Source of the DNA: Clostridiales bacterium
GTDB taxonomy: Bacteria > Bacillota_A > Clostridia > Oscillospirales > Oscillospiraceae
Direction of reading: 5' to 3'
DNA length: 64,000 nt
NCBI GenBank assembly: GCA_014799485.1
Contig: JAAVHY010000035.1
Span: 13,562-77,561 of the forward strand
Part shown: piece by piece, positions 9,001 through 17,965 of the stretch
Numbering within the stretch: position 1 is the stretch's first letter
Layout: every line of letters starts with the position of its first letter
The notes under the pieces: model-generated
Told to the model about the DNA's origin: nothing
Databases searched by the model: none
What the model saw: the letters and a program-made list of their open reading frames with translations, nothing else
Translations under genes and position numbers: made by a program

Positions 9001-9615
9001 GAGGCGGCGGAAAACGCCGCGGAACTGACATCTGCCGCCCCCCGCCTCACCGCCCCCCGGACCGCCCTGCGCCGCCCGGTGTTCGAGGGCCAGCGGCCCC
9101 TCACCCCCGCCCAGCGGGGCACCGCCCTGCACATGGTGATGCAGTACCTCGACTATGAGCGCACAAGCAGCTTTGAAGAGATCGCGGACGAGGTCACCCG
9201 CCTTGTCGCCGGGCAGTACATCACCCCCCAGCAGGGGAACGCGGTGAACCCGGCGGATATCCTGGCCTTCTTCCGCTCCGGGCTGGGGCGGCGGCTGCGC
9301 CGCTCAAGCCGGGTGGAGCGGGAGTTCAAGTTCTCCCTGCTGGCCCCGGCGGCGGACTACTACGAGGGGGCGGAGCCGGGGGAGGAAGTGCTCCTCCAGG
9401 GCGTGGTGGACTGCTGGTTCATGGAGGAGGACGGCACCGTCACCGTGGTGGATTTCAAGACCGACCGGGTCAGTGAAAGCGCCGTGACAAACCGCGCCCA
9501 GGACTACCGCCCCCAGCTGGACGCCTACACCCGGGCCCTGTCCCAGGCGGCGGGGGTGACGGTGGGCCGCCGGTATTTGTGGTTTTTTAGTGTGGGCCAT
9601 GAGGTGGAGCTGTGA
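6040..9615 (+). CDS. addA: ATP-dependent helicase/nuclease subunit A (AddA)
   Basis: 1191 residues from the ATG at 6040, which has GGGAGGAGGAG upstream and overlaps addB by 11 bases (translational coupling). It is a superfamily 1A helicase: Q-motif LTREQRAAV, Walker A AAAGSGKT (about 24-31), TFTNAAAAEL, Walker B VDEYQDTN, GDVKQSIYRFR, SIHKSKGLEF and VAMTRAEHKL. A RecB-type nuclease follows at the C-terminus (VDFKTDRVS from about residue 1137 and RPQLDAYTRAL). AddA supplies the 3'-5' motor and one of the two nuclease sites of the AddAB repair enzyme. Confidence 0.97.
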   Translation: MAIELTREQRAAVENRGGDLLVSAAAGSGKTRVLVERLMGYVESGQDIDRFLVITFTNAAAAELRSRVSAAIHARLAQKPGDQHLRRSATLVYKAPICTIDAFCLDLLRQWGHLADLDPDFRLCDEAEGDELRRRALEEVLEARYANIQNDAPFAALVDALAGERDDRTLEDVILYIHKQVQAQADPVGWLRLRKRDFVLPEGTGPEDTPWGRVLLADTLELAEYWLETLKNLRDEIYFDELLEKNYGASLNGTMGGLKTLCAALSRGWDEAAACFPIPFPRAGSKKGECDEALKARMTALRKRCKAQLTELGERFDVGAAQVMDDLRAVGPAMAALLDVTAEFDAAFAKLKQRRHLIDFADGEHLAVRLLTGPDGAPSDLARDAGRQFTEIMVDEYQDTNAVQNAIFGALSTGDNLFMVGDVKQSIYRFRLAEPAIFLKKYEAYPPAEGAAPGQGRKILLSDNFRSRPEVLDGVNFIFRNVMTRAAGELDYTDDEALRPGRADLAPDGRYRVELNCVDLSTLADGGEGEKTDKDLVTARAAAKRVRELLDSGLPIGERPVRAEDIVILLRSPGPVLRHYAAALDELSIPWSADGGQEFFGTTEISVAIALLQVLDNPRQDVALLAALRSPLFDFTPDRLARLRAAGEGTVYDCLAAGAERGEEDCLSFLTLLGELRELAAEESSHRLLWHIYGRLDVPAVFAAMPDGQRRRDNLMALYDEACRFESGGHRGLMAFLLHLSRMAENGIPVPVPGSGAGGVRLLSIHKSKGLEFPVVLVCGLDRRFNEADTKATLLFHPELGLGPKRVDRERGLRYTTIARDAVALRLRRQLRAEEMRLLYVAMTRAEHKLILFSAVNGHGGQLSSLAGQAQCPPPPRQMGSAQSMSDWVLTPALCRQDSGPLWAGLDVPRPRLTADEGYPWDIRLLSGADCERPQGLGGGDETREAGDAALPEGLAERLSWRYPHTDCAAIPSKLTATQLKGREKDAEAAENAAELTSAAPRLTAPRTALRRPVFEGQRPLTPAQRGTALHMVMQYLDYERTSSFEEIADEVTRLVAGQYITPQQGNAVNPADILAFFRSGLGRRLRRSSRVEREFKFSLLAPAADYYEGAEPGEEVLLQGVVDCWFMEEDGTVTVVDFKTDRVSESAVTNRAQDYRPQLDAYTRALSQAAGVTVGRRYLWFFSVGHEVEL

Positions 9616-9657
9616 CGGGCCTGCGCAGAAAAAGATTTGGGAAATCGAAAAAAGTCC

Positions 9658-9686
9658 TTGCATTTTTCCCCAAGACATGATAAGAT
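9658..9686 (+). promoter_or_regulatory. Promoter of rpmE
   Basis: TTGCAT (9658-9663), 17-base spacer, TAAGAT (9681-9686). Confidence 0.65.
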
Positions 9687-9702
9687 ACGGTTTGCGTTTA
9701 CA

Positions 9703-9735
9703 AGGGGCCGTTGTGCTCCAGCACTGTGCGCCCCT
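9703..9735 (+). promoter_or_regulatory. Structured 5' leader of rpmE, candidate ribosomal-protein leader
   Basis: A stem AGGGGC (9703-9708)/GCCCCT (9730-9735) encloses an inner GTGC-TCCA-GCAC hairpin, between the promoter and the rpmE ribosome binding site. Leaders of rpmE are known to be structured and autoregulated in several phyla. No match to a specific family is claimed. Confidence 0.35.
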
Positions 9736-9768
9736 GGACTTTTGATCGACAGAAAGAGGTGAATCCCC

Positions 9769-9969
9769 GTGAAGGAAGGCATCCATCCCAAGTACAACCA
9801 CACCACCATTACGTGCGCGTGCGGCAACGTGATCGAGACTGGCTCGACCAAGAAGGACATCAAGGTGGAAGTCTGCTCCAAGTGTCACCCCTTCTACACC
9901 GGTAAGCAGAAGATGGTGGATACCGGCGGACGCGTCAGCCGCTTCAACAAGAAGTTCGGTTTGGGCTAA
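9769..9969 (+). CDS. rpmE: Large ribosomal subunit protein bL31, zinc-binding form
   Basis: 66 residues with a GTG start at 9769, supported by AGAGGTG upstream and the family-typical [10 protein letters not shown]-terminus. Four cysteines, C16, C18, C36 and C39, form the zinc-binding C+ pattern, so this is the zinc-dependent paralog. bL31 bridges the 50S and 30S subunits. It has its own promoter and is followed by a strong terminator, so it is probably monocistronic. Confidence 0.96.
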   Translation: MKEGIHPKYNHTTITCACGNVIETGSTKKDIKVEVCSKCHPFYTGKQKMVDTGGRVSRFNKKFGLG

Positions 9970-9982
9970 AACCTGTCACTTC

Positions 9983-10025
9983 AAAGACCCGCTGCAAGCG
10001 ATTGCGGCGGGTCTTTCTCTTTTTT
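9983..10025 (+). terminator. Intrinsic terminator of rpmE
   Basis: Stem AAAGACCCGC (9983-9992)/GCGGGTCTTT (10007-10016) with extra inner pairs, followed by CTCTTTTTT. Confidence 0.85.
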
Positions 10026-10079
10026 GCCCTGTGTGCATATACTAAACCCTATCATCATTTCATCAGGAGGTATCCCGTC

Positions 10080-10580
10080 ATGTTTCAGAAAGTCGACCCG
10101 AAAACCCTAAACCTCAACCCCTTTGCCGCCGTTGGCGACCAGTGGATGCTCATCACCGCCGGGACGAAGGAGCGCTGCAATACCATGACCGCCTCCTGGG
10201 GCGGGCTGGGCGTGCTGTGGGGCGCGCCCATGGCCACCGCCTATATCCGCCCCCAGCGGTACACCAAGCGGTTCGTGGACGAGAACGAGTACTTCACCCT
10301 GTCCTTCTTCGGCCAGGAGTACCGTCCCCAGCTCAATCTGTGCGGCACCAAAAGCGGCCGGGACGTGGACAAGGTGAAGGAGTGCGGCTTCACCGTGGCC
10401 GAGGGGGCGGGGGGCGCGCCCTACTTTGAGCAGGCCGAGCTGGTGCTGGTGTGCCGCAAGCGCATGGCCATGCCCATGGATGCGGCCGCCATGCCGGAGG
10501 ACGTAAAGGAGAAATGGTACAAGGGCGACTACCACACCATGTACTGGGGCGAGGTCGTGGAGGCGCTGAAGAAAGCATAA
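10080..10580 (+). CDS. Flavin reductase-like FMN-binding protein
   Basis: 166 residues from the ATG at 10080, preceded by AGGAGG. The protein resembles the flavin-reductase-like split-barrel family: N-terminal NTMTASWGGLGVLWGAPMATAYIRPQR-type core (residues about 37-62), then YTKRFVDENEYFTLSFF and NLCGTKSGRDVDK segments that line the FMN site in this family. Such proteins bind FMN and reduce small substrates or flavins with NAD(P)H; the substrate is unknown. The next gene starts 32 bases downstream, so the two may be cotranscribed. Confidence 0.85.
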   Translation: MFQKVDPKTLNLNPFAAVGDQWMLITAGTKERCNTMTASWGGLGVLWGAPMATAYIRPQRYTKRFVDENEYFTLSFFGQEYRPQLNLCGTKSGRDVDKVKECGFTVAEGAGGAPYFEQAELVLVCRKRMAMPMDAAAMPEDVKEKWYKGDYHTMYWGEVVEALKKA

Positions 10581-10612
10581 CCTCCGAAAAGCAGGAGATT
10601 GGGAGTTGGCCC

Positions 10613-11293
10613 ATGGATATCAAACATTTTTACGTGGAGAAAGGGGCGGGGGAAGCCCTCATCCTGCTCCACGGCAACGGGGAGAGCTGCGAATATTTTC
10701 AGCATCAAATCTCCGAATTTTCCGTCAAATATCATGTATATGCCCTTGACACCAGGGGACATGGGAAAACCCCCAGGGGCAAACGCCCCTTTACCATCCG
10801 CCAGTTTGCGGACGACCTGCTGGAATTCATGGATGAACGCGAAATCGGCAGGGCCCATCTGCTGGGGTTTTCCGATGGCGGCAATATCGCCATGGTGTTC
10901 GCAATCCGTCATCCGGGCCGGGTGGGCAGGCTGATTTTAAACGGCGCCAACCTGAACGCCGGGGGCGTCAAGCGCACCGTGCAGATTCCCATCGAGATCG
11001 GCTATCGGATCGCCCGGAAATTCGCGGGGAAAAGCGAGGGCGCGAAGCAAAACGCCGAAATGCTGGGCCTTATGGTGAATGATCCAAATGTGCCCGTACA
11101 GGAGCTTTCCAAAATTACCGCAAAGACGCTGGTGATCGCCGGAACAAAGGATATGATTCAAGGGCGCCATACCCGGTTGATCGCCAAAAGCATCCCGGAG
11201 GCAGAACTGGTCTTCCTCCAGGGCGATCACTTTATCGCCAGCAAAAGACCAGCGGAATTCAACCAGAAAATATTGGATTTCTTGGAGAAATAA
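10613..11293 (+). CDS. Alpha/beta hydrolase
   Basis: 226 residues from the ATG at 10613 (GGAGATTGGGAG upstream). It is a compact alpha/beta-hydrolase fold: oxyanion segment LLHGNGES near residue 18, nucleophile elbow GFSDGG near residue 88, an acidic residue in AGTKDMI, and the catalytic histidine in GDHFI near the C-terminus. All three triad positions are present. There is only a short cap, as in small carboxylesterases and BioH/3-oxoadipate lactonase-like enzymes. The substrate cannot be read from the sequence. It follows a flavoprotein gene by 32 bases. Confidence 0.88.
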   Translation: MDIKHFYVEKGAGEALILLHGNGESCEYFQHQISEFSVKYHVYALDTRGHGKTPRGKRPFTIRQFADDLLEFMDEREIGRAHLLGFSDGGNIAMVFAIRHPGRVGRLILNGANLNAGGVKRTVQIPIEIGYRIARKFAGKSEGAKQNAEMLGLMVNDPNVPVQELSKITAKTLVIAGTKDMIQGRHTRLIAKSIPEAELVFLQGDHFIASKRPAEFNQKILDFLEK

Positions 11294-11328
11294 CGCAATT
11301 TTTGAAATAAGAGGTAAATAGAGACTAT

Positions 11329-12591
<1,263 letters not shown>

Positions 12592-12593
12592 GC

Positions 12594-12631
12594 AAAAAAA
12601 TACCGCGTGGAGCAGACAGCTCCGCGCGGTA
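12594..12631. terminator. Bidirectional terminator between hflX and trmO
   Basis: Stem TACCGCGTGGAGC (12601-12613)/GCTCCGCGCGGTA (12619-12631). Seven A precede it, giving seven T after the stem for the leftward trmO transcript. Confidence 0.8.
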
Positions 12632-12636
12632 TCGCT

Positions 12637-13308
12637 TTATTCCCTGACGATATCCACCACCGTCAGCACCTCGTCCGCCACGGTGAAGCGTACCTCCAGC
12701 CCGGCAAAGCCGAAGCCGTACACCCGCCGGGGGTCGTCCTGGTAGTGGGGCCGGGGGTCCTGGGCCAGCACGGCCCGCAGCGCCGCCCGGCGGCTCTCCG
12801 GCACCCGCTCCATGAGCTCAGGCGGGATATCCACCGCCAGCGCCCCCTCCGGGGCCGCTCCGGCGAAGCCGCCCACCGCCTCGGGGCGGCAGTCGGCATA
12901 GGGGAGGTAGGGCTTGATGTCGAAAATGGGGGTGCCGTCCACCAGATCCGCCCCGGACACCACCAGCACCGGGCCGTCCGGCCCGGACAGCTCCACCCCC
13001 TCCAGCTTGACGCAGGACAGCCCGATGGGGTTGGGCCGGAAGGGGGAGCGGGTGGCGAACACCCCCACGCGCTGGTTGCCCCCCAGCCGGGGCGGACGCA
13101 CCGTGGGCGACCAGCCCTCCCGGCGGTTCTTGGAGAATTCCCAAATCAGCCACAGGTGGGAGAACCCCTCGATGCCCCGCAGGGCCTCGGGGACGCGGTA
13201 GCGCGGCTCAAACACGATGGCGGAGCGCAGCTCCTCCACCAGCCCCGCCTGCCGGGGCACGCCGAACTTGGTGGGGAAGTCGGAGCGGATGTGGGCAATG
13301 GACTCCAT
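12637..13308 (-). CDS. trmO: tRNA (N6-threonylcarbamoyladenosine37-N6)-methyltransferase TrmO (TsaA family)
   Basis: 223 residues. TsaA/VirR-type fold with the conserved segments FSHLWLIWEF, the VGVFATRSPFRPNPIGLS stretch that forms the SAM pocket, and DGTPIFDIKPYLPYAD. In known members this enzyme methylates t6A37 of certain tRNAs using SAM. The C-terminal part (DPRRVYGFGFAGLEVRF) matches the extended form. The start ATG at 13308 overlaps the TGA of the upstream HD-domain gene (TGATG), so translation is coupled. Confidence 0.93.
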   Translation of the reverse strand: MESIAHIRSDFPTKFGVPRQAGLVEELRSAIVFEPRYRVPEALRGIEGFSHLWLIWEFSKNRREGWSPTVRPPRLGGNQRVGVFATRSPFRPNPIGLSCVKLEGVELSGPDGPVLVVSGADLVDGTPIFDIKPYLPYADCRPEAVGGFAGAAPEGALAVDIPPELMERVPESRRAALRAVLAQDPRPHYQDDPRRVYGFGFAGLEVRFTVADEVLTVVDIVRE

Positions 13309-13865
13309 CAGTCCACGTTGGGGCTGGCCCGCATGGCCAGGATGGTCTTGGCGATGAGGTCGTCCAGCTCCCAGCCCAGCATGGCCGCGCCCCGCTCGAT
13401 GACCTCCCGGGAGCACCCGGCGGCGAACCTCTTGTCCTTATACTTCTTCTTCACCGACTTGACCTCCAAATCGCTGACGCTCTTGGAGGGCCGCATGAGG
13501 GCCGCCGCGCCGATGAGGCCGGTGAGCTCGTCCACGGCGAAGAGCACCTTTTCCATCTGGTGCTCCGGCTGGATATCTACCGTGAGGCCGTAGCCGTGGC
13601 TGGCGGTGGCGTGGACGACCGACTCGTCGATGTCCCGCTCCCGCATCAGCTCCTGGCTCTTGACGCAGTGCTGGTCGGGCCACTGCTCGAAGTCCAGGTC
13701 GTGGAGGATGCCCACGGCCTCCCAGAAATCGGCGTCCCCGCCGTAGCCCAGCTCCTGGGCGAACCAGCGCAGCACGTCGCCCACGGTGCGGGCGTGTTTG
13801 CGGTGAAAGTCGCCCTCGTTGAATTCACACAGAAGGTCCCAAGCCTGTTCGGGGGTGGGGATCAT
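13308..13865 (-). CDS. HD-domain phosphohydrolase-like protein
   Basis: 185 residues. The HD motif is visible in GILHDLDFEQ (about residues 52-61), with an upstream histidine in RKHARTVGDV and a downstream histidine and aspartate (ATASHGYG and AVDELTGLI) in positions expected for metal binding. Proteins of this type are common in Clostridia and are annotated as hydrolases or HDIG-domain proteins; the substrate is unknown. The start has AGGAGC upstream. The stop overlaps the trmO start by one base. Confidence 0.85.
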   Translation of the reverse strand: MIPTPEQAWDLLCEFNEGDFHRKHARTVGDVLRWFAQELGYGGDADFWEAVGILHDLDFEQWPDQHCVKSQELMRERDIDESVVHATASHGYGLTVDIQPEHQMEKVLFAVDELTGLIGAAALMRPSKSVSDLEVKSVKKKYKDKRFAAGCSREVIERGAAMLGWELDDLIAKTILAMRASPNVD

Positions 13866-13941
13866 GGCAAACAGCTCCTTTGTTTGTATTTGAAGGAATC
13901 ATATACCTGTTTCCGCTGTCTGTCAACTCCCTCCTGCCCTC

Positions 13942-14709
13942 TCACGCGTTGATATTCAGGCCCCCACGCACCCCGGCGGCGGTGAGCTCCAGCTCCTGGA
14001 GGGTGTACAGTCCGTTCCCCTTGTTCACCTCCGGCCTGATGGACGCCCCCAGCCGCTGGAGGCTGACAGCGGCCTCGAACACCCCGGCCTTTGCCCACCC
14101 ATTCGGGCTGCTGAGCGCGACAGCATGGTACTTTGCCTCAAAGGACGCAAACACGGCCTGCACGCTGTCATAGACCTTCTTCACTTGCCCAACCTGGCCG
14201 CGGGCCTCCAGGGATACGCCCACCAGCTGGGCAAAGGAGTTTGCGGTCTCGTCCTTCGCCTCCTGATAGGAAGCGTCCAGCTTCGCGCTCTGCTCCTGAA
14301 GCTCATACCCGGAGAAGCTGTCCCGCAGGGCCATTTTCTGCGCCTCATAGGCGGCGGCCATCAGATCCACCCCGCCGCTCAGCTGCCCCATCTCATAGTT
14401 GGACGGGTCGAAAGTCACGCTGACGCTGAACTCCGCCTTCCCCTTGTAGTGGAAGCCGTTGACGCCGATGATGCCCGCGCTCCCGGAGATGGTTTTGGTG
14501 ACTGTCCCGTCCTCCAACCTGGTCTCTGTGGTCTCCACGCCCCAGAGCCGCTGCCAGCCGTCCTCGTAGGACATCCGCTCCACCTCTGCGTCGATCCGGA
14601 CGGCGTTGGAGAAGTCCAGCTTCCGCTTTTCGGGCTCATATTTGGTCATGACGCTGGCATATGTCCCTGTAAGGCGGGCAGATGCGGAATTGACAGACAT
14701 ATCGGACAT
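13942..14709 (-). CDS. Hypothetical protein, unrecognised
   Basis: 255 residues from the ATG at 14709 (GAAGGAGG 8 bases upstream). There is no signal peptide or membrane segment. The N-terminus is Ser/Ala/Thr-rich (MSDMSVNSASARLTGTYASV), the middle has a glycine-rich beta-type stretch (SGSAGIIGVNGFHYKGKAEF), and the C-terminal half is mostly helical with short amphipathic segments. It has no cysteines. It lies alone between the HD gene and a divergent cysteine desulfurase. No family was recognised and no function is proposed. Confidence 0.75.
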   Translation of the reverse strand: MSDMSVNSASARLTGTYASVMTKYEPEKRKLDFSNAVRIDAEVERMSYEDGWQRLWGVETTETRLEDGTVTKTISGSAGIIGVNGFHYKGKAEFSVSVTFDPSNYEMGQLSGGVDLMAAAYEAQKMALRDSFSGYELQEQSAKLDASYQEAKDETANSFAQLVGVSLEARGQVGQVKKVYDSVQAVFASFEAKYHAVALSSPNGWAKAGVFEAAVSLQRLGASIRPEVNKGNGLYTLQELELTAAGVRGGLNINA

Positions 14710-14838
14710 GGGAATGCCTCCTTCGACTTTGCAGGCGCAAAATAACGCCAATTTTTGTATCTACAGTTTATATCGGCCATCGGCGCGGAAACTTAATGAA
14801 GGGAAAGCCGCCAGGCCGCCTATCGGCCGCCCGCCCCA

Positions 14839-14867
14839 TTGACTTTTCCCCCGGAAACCAGTACAAT
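14839..14867 (+). promoter_or_regulatory. Promoter of the cysteine desulfurase gene
   Basis: TTGACT (14839-14844), 17-base spacer, TACAAT (14862-14867). Confidence 0.75.
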
Positions 14868-14905
14868 ACAAGGACTGTCGTAAAATTGCCGGAAGGGGAA
14901 CCGCC

Positions 14906-16045
14906 ATGGACAAACTCATCTACTTCGACTACGCCGCCACCACTCCCGTGAAGCGGGAGGCCGTGGAGGCCATGATGGCCGCCCTGGAGCAGTTCGGCAA
15001 CCCCTCCTCCCGCTACGAGTACGCCCGCCGGGCCGCCCAGCGGGTGAAGGAGGACCGGGAGACCGTCGCCAAGGCGTTGGGCTGCTCCCCCGCCGAGCTG
15101 TACTTCACCTCCTGCGGCACCGAGAGCGACAACTGGGCCATCCGCCGGGGGGTAGAGGTCAGCCGCCGGAAAGGCAAGCACATCGTCACCACCGCCATGG
15201 AGCACGCCGCCGTGCTGGAGACCTGCAAGGATTTGGAGCGCCAGGGGTACGAGGTCACCTACCTCAAACCCGACAAGGCGGGCCGCGTCACCGTGGAACA
15301 GCTCACCGCCGCCCTCCGGCCCGACACCGTGCTGGTGTCCATGATGCTGGTGAACAACGAGACGGGCGTGATTTTGCCCGTGGCGGAGTGCGTAAAGGCC
15401 GTCAAAGCCTATGACCCCGCCATCCTGTTCCACTGCGACGGGGTGCAGGGCTTTTTGAAAACGCCAGAGCTCCTGGCCCGCCTGGGGGCGGACCTGGTGG
15501 CTGTCAGCGGCCATAAAATCGGCGCGCCCAAGGGCATCGGGGCGCTGTACATCAAAAAGGGCGTGCGCCTGCGCCCCCTGCTCACCGGGGGCGGCCAGGA
15601 GGACGGCCTGCGCTCCGGCACCGAGGCCACGGCGCAGATCGCCGGCTTCGCCGCCGCCGTCCGGGCCAACGCGGCGGACCCGGGCCGCCTGGAGCGGACC
15701 TCCGCCATCAAGGAATACACGCTGGCAAAGCTGAACGATGCCCTGCCAAAATTGGAGGTCATCTCCCCCGGGGACGCGCCCCACATCTGCGCCGTCACCC
15801 TCCCCGGCTACAAGAGCGAGGTGGTCGTCCGGGTGCTGGGGGATCAGGGCGTGTGCGTCTCCTCCGGCTCCGCCTGCCACAAGGGCAGGCCCAGCCATGT
15901 GTTCGCCGCCATGAACCTGCCCAAGCCCTGGCTGGACGGGGCGCTGCGGCTGTCCTTCTCCCCCGATTCCACAAAAGAGGAGGCGGACGCCCTGGTGTCC
16001 GCCCTCAAGGACGCGGCGGACAGTCTGTTCACCACTTTATCGTAA
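14906..16045 (+). CDS. Cysteine desulfurase (NifS/IscS-type, PLP-dependent)
   Basis: 379 residues. Class V aminotransferase fold starting IYFDYAATTPV. The PLP lysine is K204 in SGHKIGAPKG; the catalytic cysteine is C324 in SSGSACHKG. HCDGVQ supplies the aspartate under the PLP ring. The enzyme takes sulfur from cysteine as a persulfide for Fe-S clusters or tRNA thiolation. No iscU, iscR or mnmA is adjacent, so the acceptor is uncertain. The short loop around the active cysteine suits the NifS/IscS group better than SufS. It has its own promoter and is followed 16 bases later by a MATE transporter gene. Confidence 0.93.
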   Translation: MDKLIYFDYAATTPVKREAVEAMMAALEQFGNPSSRYEYARRAAQRVKEDRETVAKALGCSPAELYFTSCGTESDNWAIRRGVEVSRRKGKHIVTTAMEHAAVLETCKDLERQGYEVTYLKPDKAGRVTVEQLTAALRPDTVLVSMMLVNNETGVILPVAECVKAVKAYDPAILFHCDGVQGFLKTPELLARLGADLVAVSGHKIGAPKGIGALYIKKGVRLRPLLTGGGQEDGLRSGTEATAQIAGFAAAVRANAADPGRLERTSAIKEYTLAKLNDALPKLEVISPGDAPHICAVTLPGYKSEVVVRVLGDQGVCVSSGSACHKGRPSHVFAAMNLPKPWLDGALRLSFSPDSTKEEADALVSALKDAADSLFTTLS

Positions 16046-16061
16046 GGAGCCTCTGACCAAT

Positions 16062-17447
16062 ATGTTTAAGCTGTTCCAGCGGGAAAAGGGCTTTTACCGC
16101 ACGCTGCTGGCCCTGGCCCTGCCCATCCTGCTTCAAAATCTGATCACCAACTCCCTGGGGCTCGTCGACACATTCATGGTGGGCGCCATGGGCCAGCTTC
16201 CCCTGGCCGGGGTCACCCTGGCCAATATCCCCGTGTTCGTGGTCCAGCTCATGATGTTCGGCATCCAGAGCGGCTCCTCCGTCCTCATCAGCCAGTACCG
16301 GGGCAAGGGGGACATGGAGGCCATCAACCGGGTGATGGGCATCGGGATGTACGCCGCCGGGTTTGTCGGGCTGGTATTCGCCCTCATCATGGGCCTTCTT
16401 CCCCATCAGTTCATGAGCCTGTTCGGCAAGGACCCCCAGGTCATCGCCACCGCCGCCCGGTACGCCCGGATCGTGGGCTGGTCCTACTTCTTCGACAGCT
16501 TCGTCCAGATCTACAACGGCGTCCACCGGGCCATGGGCGACCCCAAGCGGGGCCTGTATATCCTGGGCGTGTCCATGGCGTGCAACACCTTCCTGAACTG
16601 GGTGTTCATCTTCGGCAATCTGGGCGCCCCCCGGCTGGAGGTGGAGGGCGCCGCCCTGGCCACCCTGCTGGCCCGGGTGCTGTCCTGCTCCATCGCCGTC
16701 GTGTGGGCCGTCCGGGACAAAAACTTCCGCGTCGACCCCGCCCTGCTCTTCCGCCCCGGCGGGGAGATGACCCGGCGGTTCATCCGCTTCGCCACCCCCG
16801 TGATGTGCAACGAGACCCTCTGGGGGCTGGGTTCCTCCCTGTTTCCCACCATTATGGGCCACATGGACGGCTCGGAAGAGATTCTCGCTGCCTACGCCAT
16901 CGCGGGCAACATCACCAACCTGTGTACCGTGGGCGTCTTCGCCATCGCGGGCACCGCCGCCATCCTGGTGGGCCAGGAGATCGGCTCGGGCCACGCGGAC
17001 AAGGTGTACTCCCTGGGGGCGCTGCTCAACGCGCTGGCCTTCCTGTTCGGGCTGGCGGCGGGGCTGCTGTTCCTGGGATTGCTCCACGTATTCATCATCC
17101 CGGTGCTTTACCCCCTGTTTAAGCTGACGGATTCGGCGGCGGGGGATATCTGCACCATGATGCTCACGGTGGTGTTTATCATGATGCCCCTGCGCTCCTT
17201 TGAGTGTACCAACATCGTGGGGGTGCTCCGGGGCGGGGGCGACGTGCGGGCGGCCACCATCATCGACATCACGCCTTTGTGGCTGGTGGCCCTGCCGCTG
17301 GCTGCGCTGGCGGGGCTGGTGTTCAATCTGGGCATTTTGTGGGTGCAGCTGGCCACCATGAGCGAAAACGTGGTGAAGAGCATCGTGGGCTTCTGGCGGT
17401 TCCAGTCCGGCAAGTGGATCCGGGACGTAACGGTATCCAACTATTAA
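16062..17447 (+). CDS. MATE family efflux transporter
   Basis: 461 residues with about 12 hydrophobic segments in two similar halves, the MATE layout. The N-terminal LALPILLQNLITNSLGLVDTFMVG segment and the later FATPVMCNETLWGLGSSLF repeat match the two six-helix bundles of the family. Members export drugs or metabolites using a Na+ or H+ gradient; the substrate is not predictable. The gap to the cysteine desulfurase is short, so they probably share a transcript, but no functional link is apparent. Confidence 0.92.
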   Translation: MFKLFQREKGFYRTLLALALPILLQNLITNSLGLVDTFMVGAMGQLPLAGVTLANIPVFVVQLMMFGIQSGSSVLISQYRGKGDMEAINRVMGIGMYAAGFVGLVFALIMGLLPHQFMSLFGKDPQVIATAARYARIVGWSYFFDSFVQIYNGVHRAMGDPKRGLYILGVSMACNTFLNWVFIFGNLGAPRLEVEGAALATLLARVLSCSIAVVWAVRDKNFRVDPALLFRPGGEMTRRFIRFATPVMCNETLWGLGSSLFPTIMGHMDGSEEILAAYAIAGNITNLCTVGVFAIAGTAAILVGQEIGSGHADKVYSLGALLNALAFLFGLAAGLLFLGLLHVFIIPVLYPLFKLTDSAAGDICTMMLTVVFIMMPLRSFECTNIVGVLRGGGDVRAATIIDITPLWLVALPLAALAGLVFNLGILWVQLATMSENVVKSIVGFWRFQSGKWIRDVTVSNY

Positions 17448-17453
17448 AATACG

Positions 17454-17484
17454 GCCGAGGGTTTCCCGGCGGGAAGCCCTCGGC
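17454..17484 (+). terminator. Stem-loop after the MATE gene
   Basis: GCCGAGGG (17454-17461)/CCCTCGGC (17477-17484) with a weak T-rich tail. The 88 bases between the convergent MATE and spoIIID genes hold only this and a weaker GC-rich hairpin. Confidence 0.5.
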
Positions 17485-17536
17485 TGCTTATTGTCACGCC
17501 GCGAAGCGGTCAGGACGCTCGCTTCTCCGCGCTTCT

Positions 17537-17785
17537 TTATTCCCCTTTGTATTTTTTCCTGGTGGCGATTCCGCCCCGTATATGGCGCTCCGCCTTATTC
17601 TCGTTGAGGATCTCCTTCACCTGTTGGTACAGCCCCTTGTTGATGGCGGGCAGGCGCTCGCTCAGGTCCTTATGTACGGTAGACTTGCTGATGCCGAAGC
17701 GGCTGGCGGCGGCCCGGACGGTGGTCTTATTTTCGATGATGTACAGCGCCAGCTCCTGGGCGCGCTCTTCCATGTTCCCCTTCAC
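17537..17785 (-). CDS. spoIIID: Sporulation transcription factor SpoIIID
   Basis: 82 residues, the usual SpoIIID length. Helix-turn-helix VRAAASRFGISKSTVHKDLSERLP, nearly invariant in the family, then a basic C-terminal segment (RHIRGGIATRKKYK) that adds DNA contacts. SpoIIID acts in the mother cell, repressing or activating many SigE genes and preparing sigK expression. A SigE-like promoter lies upstream. An internal ATG (MEERAQ) is a possible alternative start. The gene shows that the organism belongs to an endospore-forming lineage. Confidence 0.95.
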   Translation of the reverse strand: MKGNMEERAQELALYIIENKTTVRAAASRFGISKSTVHKDLSERLPAINKGLYQQVKEILNENKAERHIRGGIATRKKYKGE

Positions 17786-17820
17786 AAAGCAACACTCCCA
17801 ACTGTGGTCTCGTCACGGTG

Positions 17821-17850
17821 ATTTATATGCGGGAAGGGGCAGGGATATGA
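17821..17850 (-). promoter_or_regulatory. Candidate SigE promoter of spoIIID
   Basis: On the minus strand TCATATC (17850-17844), 14-base spacer, CATATAAAT (17829-17821). This resembles the mother-cell SigE pattern (ATA at -35 and CATA-x-A at -10), the regulator that drives spoIIID in Bacillus. Confidence 0.5.
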
Positions 17851-17899
17851 GGAAGGGGCGCTTGGCGCTTCCTAAATAAAAAATTAAACCTTGACCATA

Positions 17900-17928
17900 T
17901 TTACAGCGCCGCCGAAAAAGTATATAAT
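17900..17928 (+). promoter_or_regulatory. Promoter of the XpaC-like gene
   Basis: TTTACA (17900-17905), 17-base spacer, TATAAT (17923-17928). Confidence 0.65.
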
Positions 17929-17965
17929 GGTCTTTGTTATCGCATTCCGGGAAAGGGGGATCACT

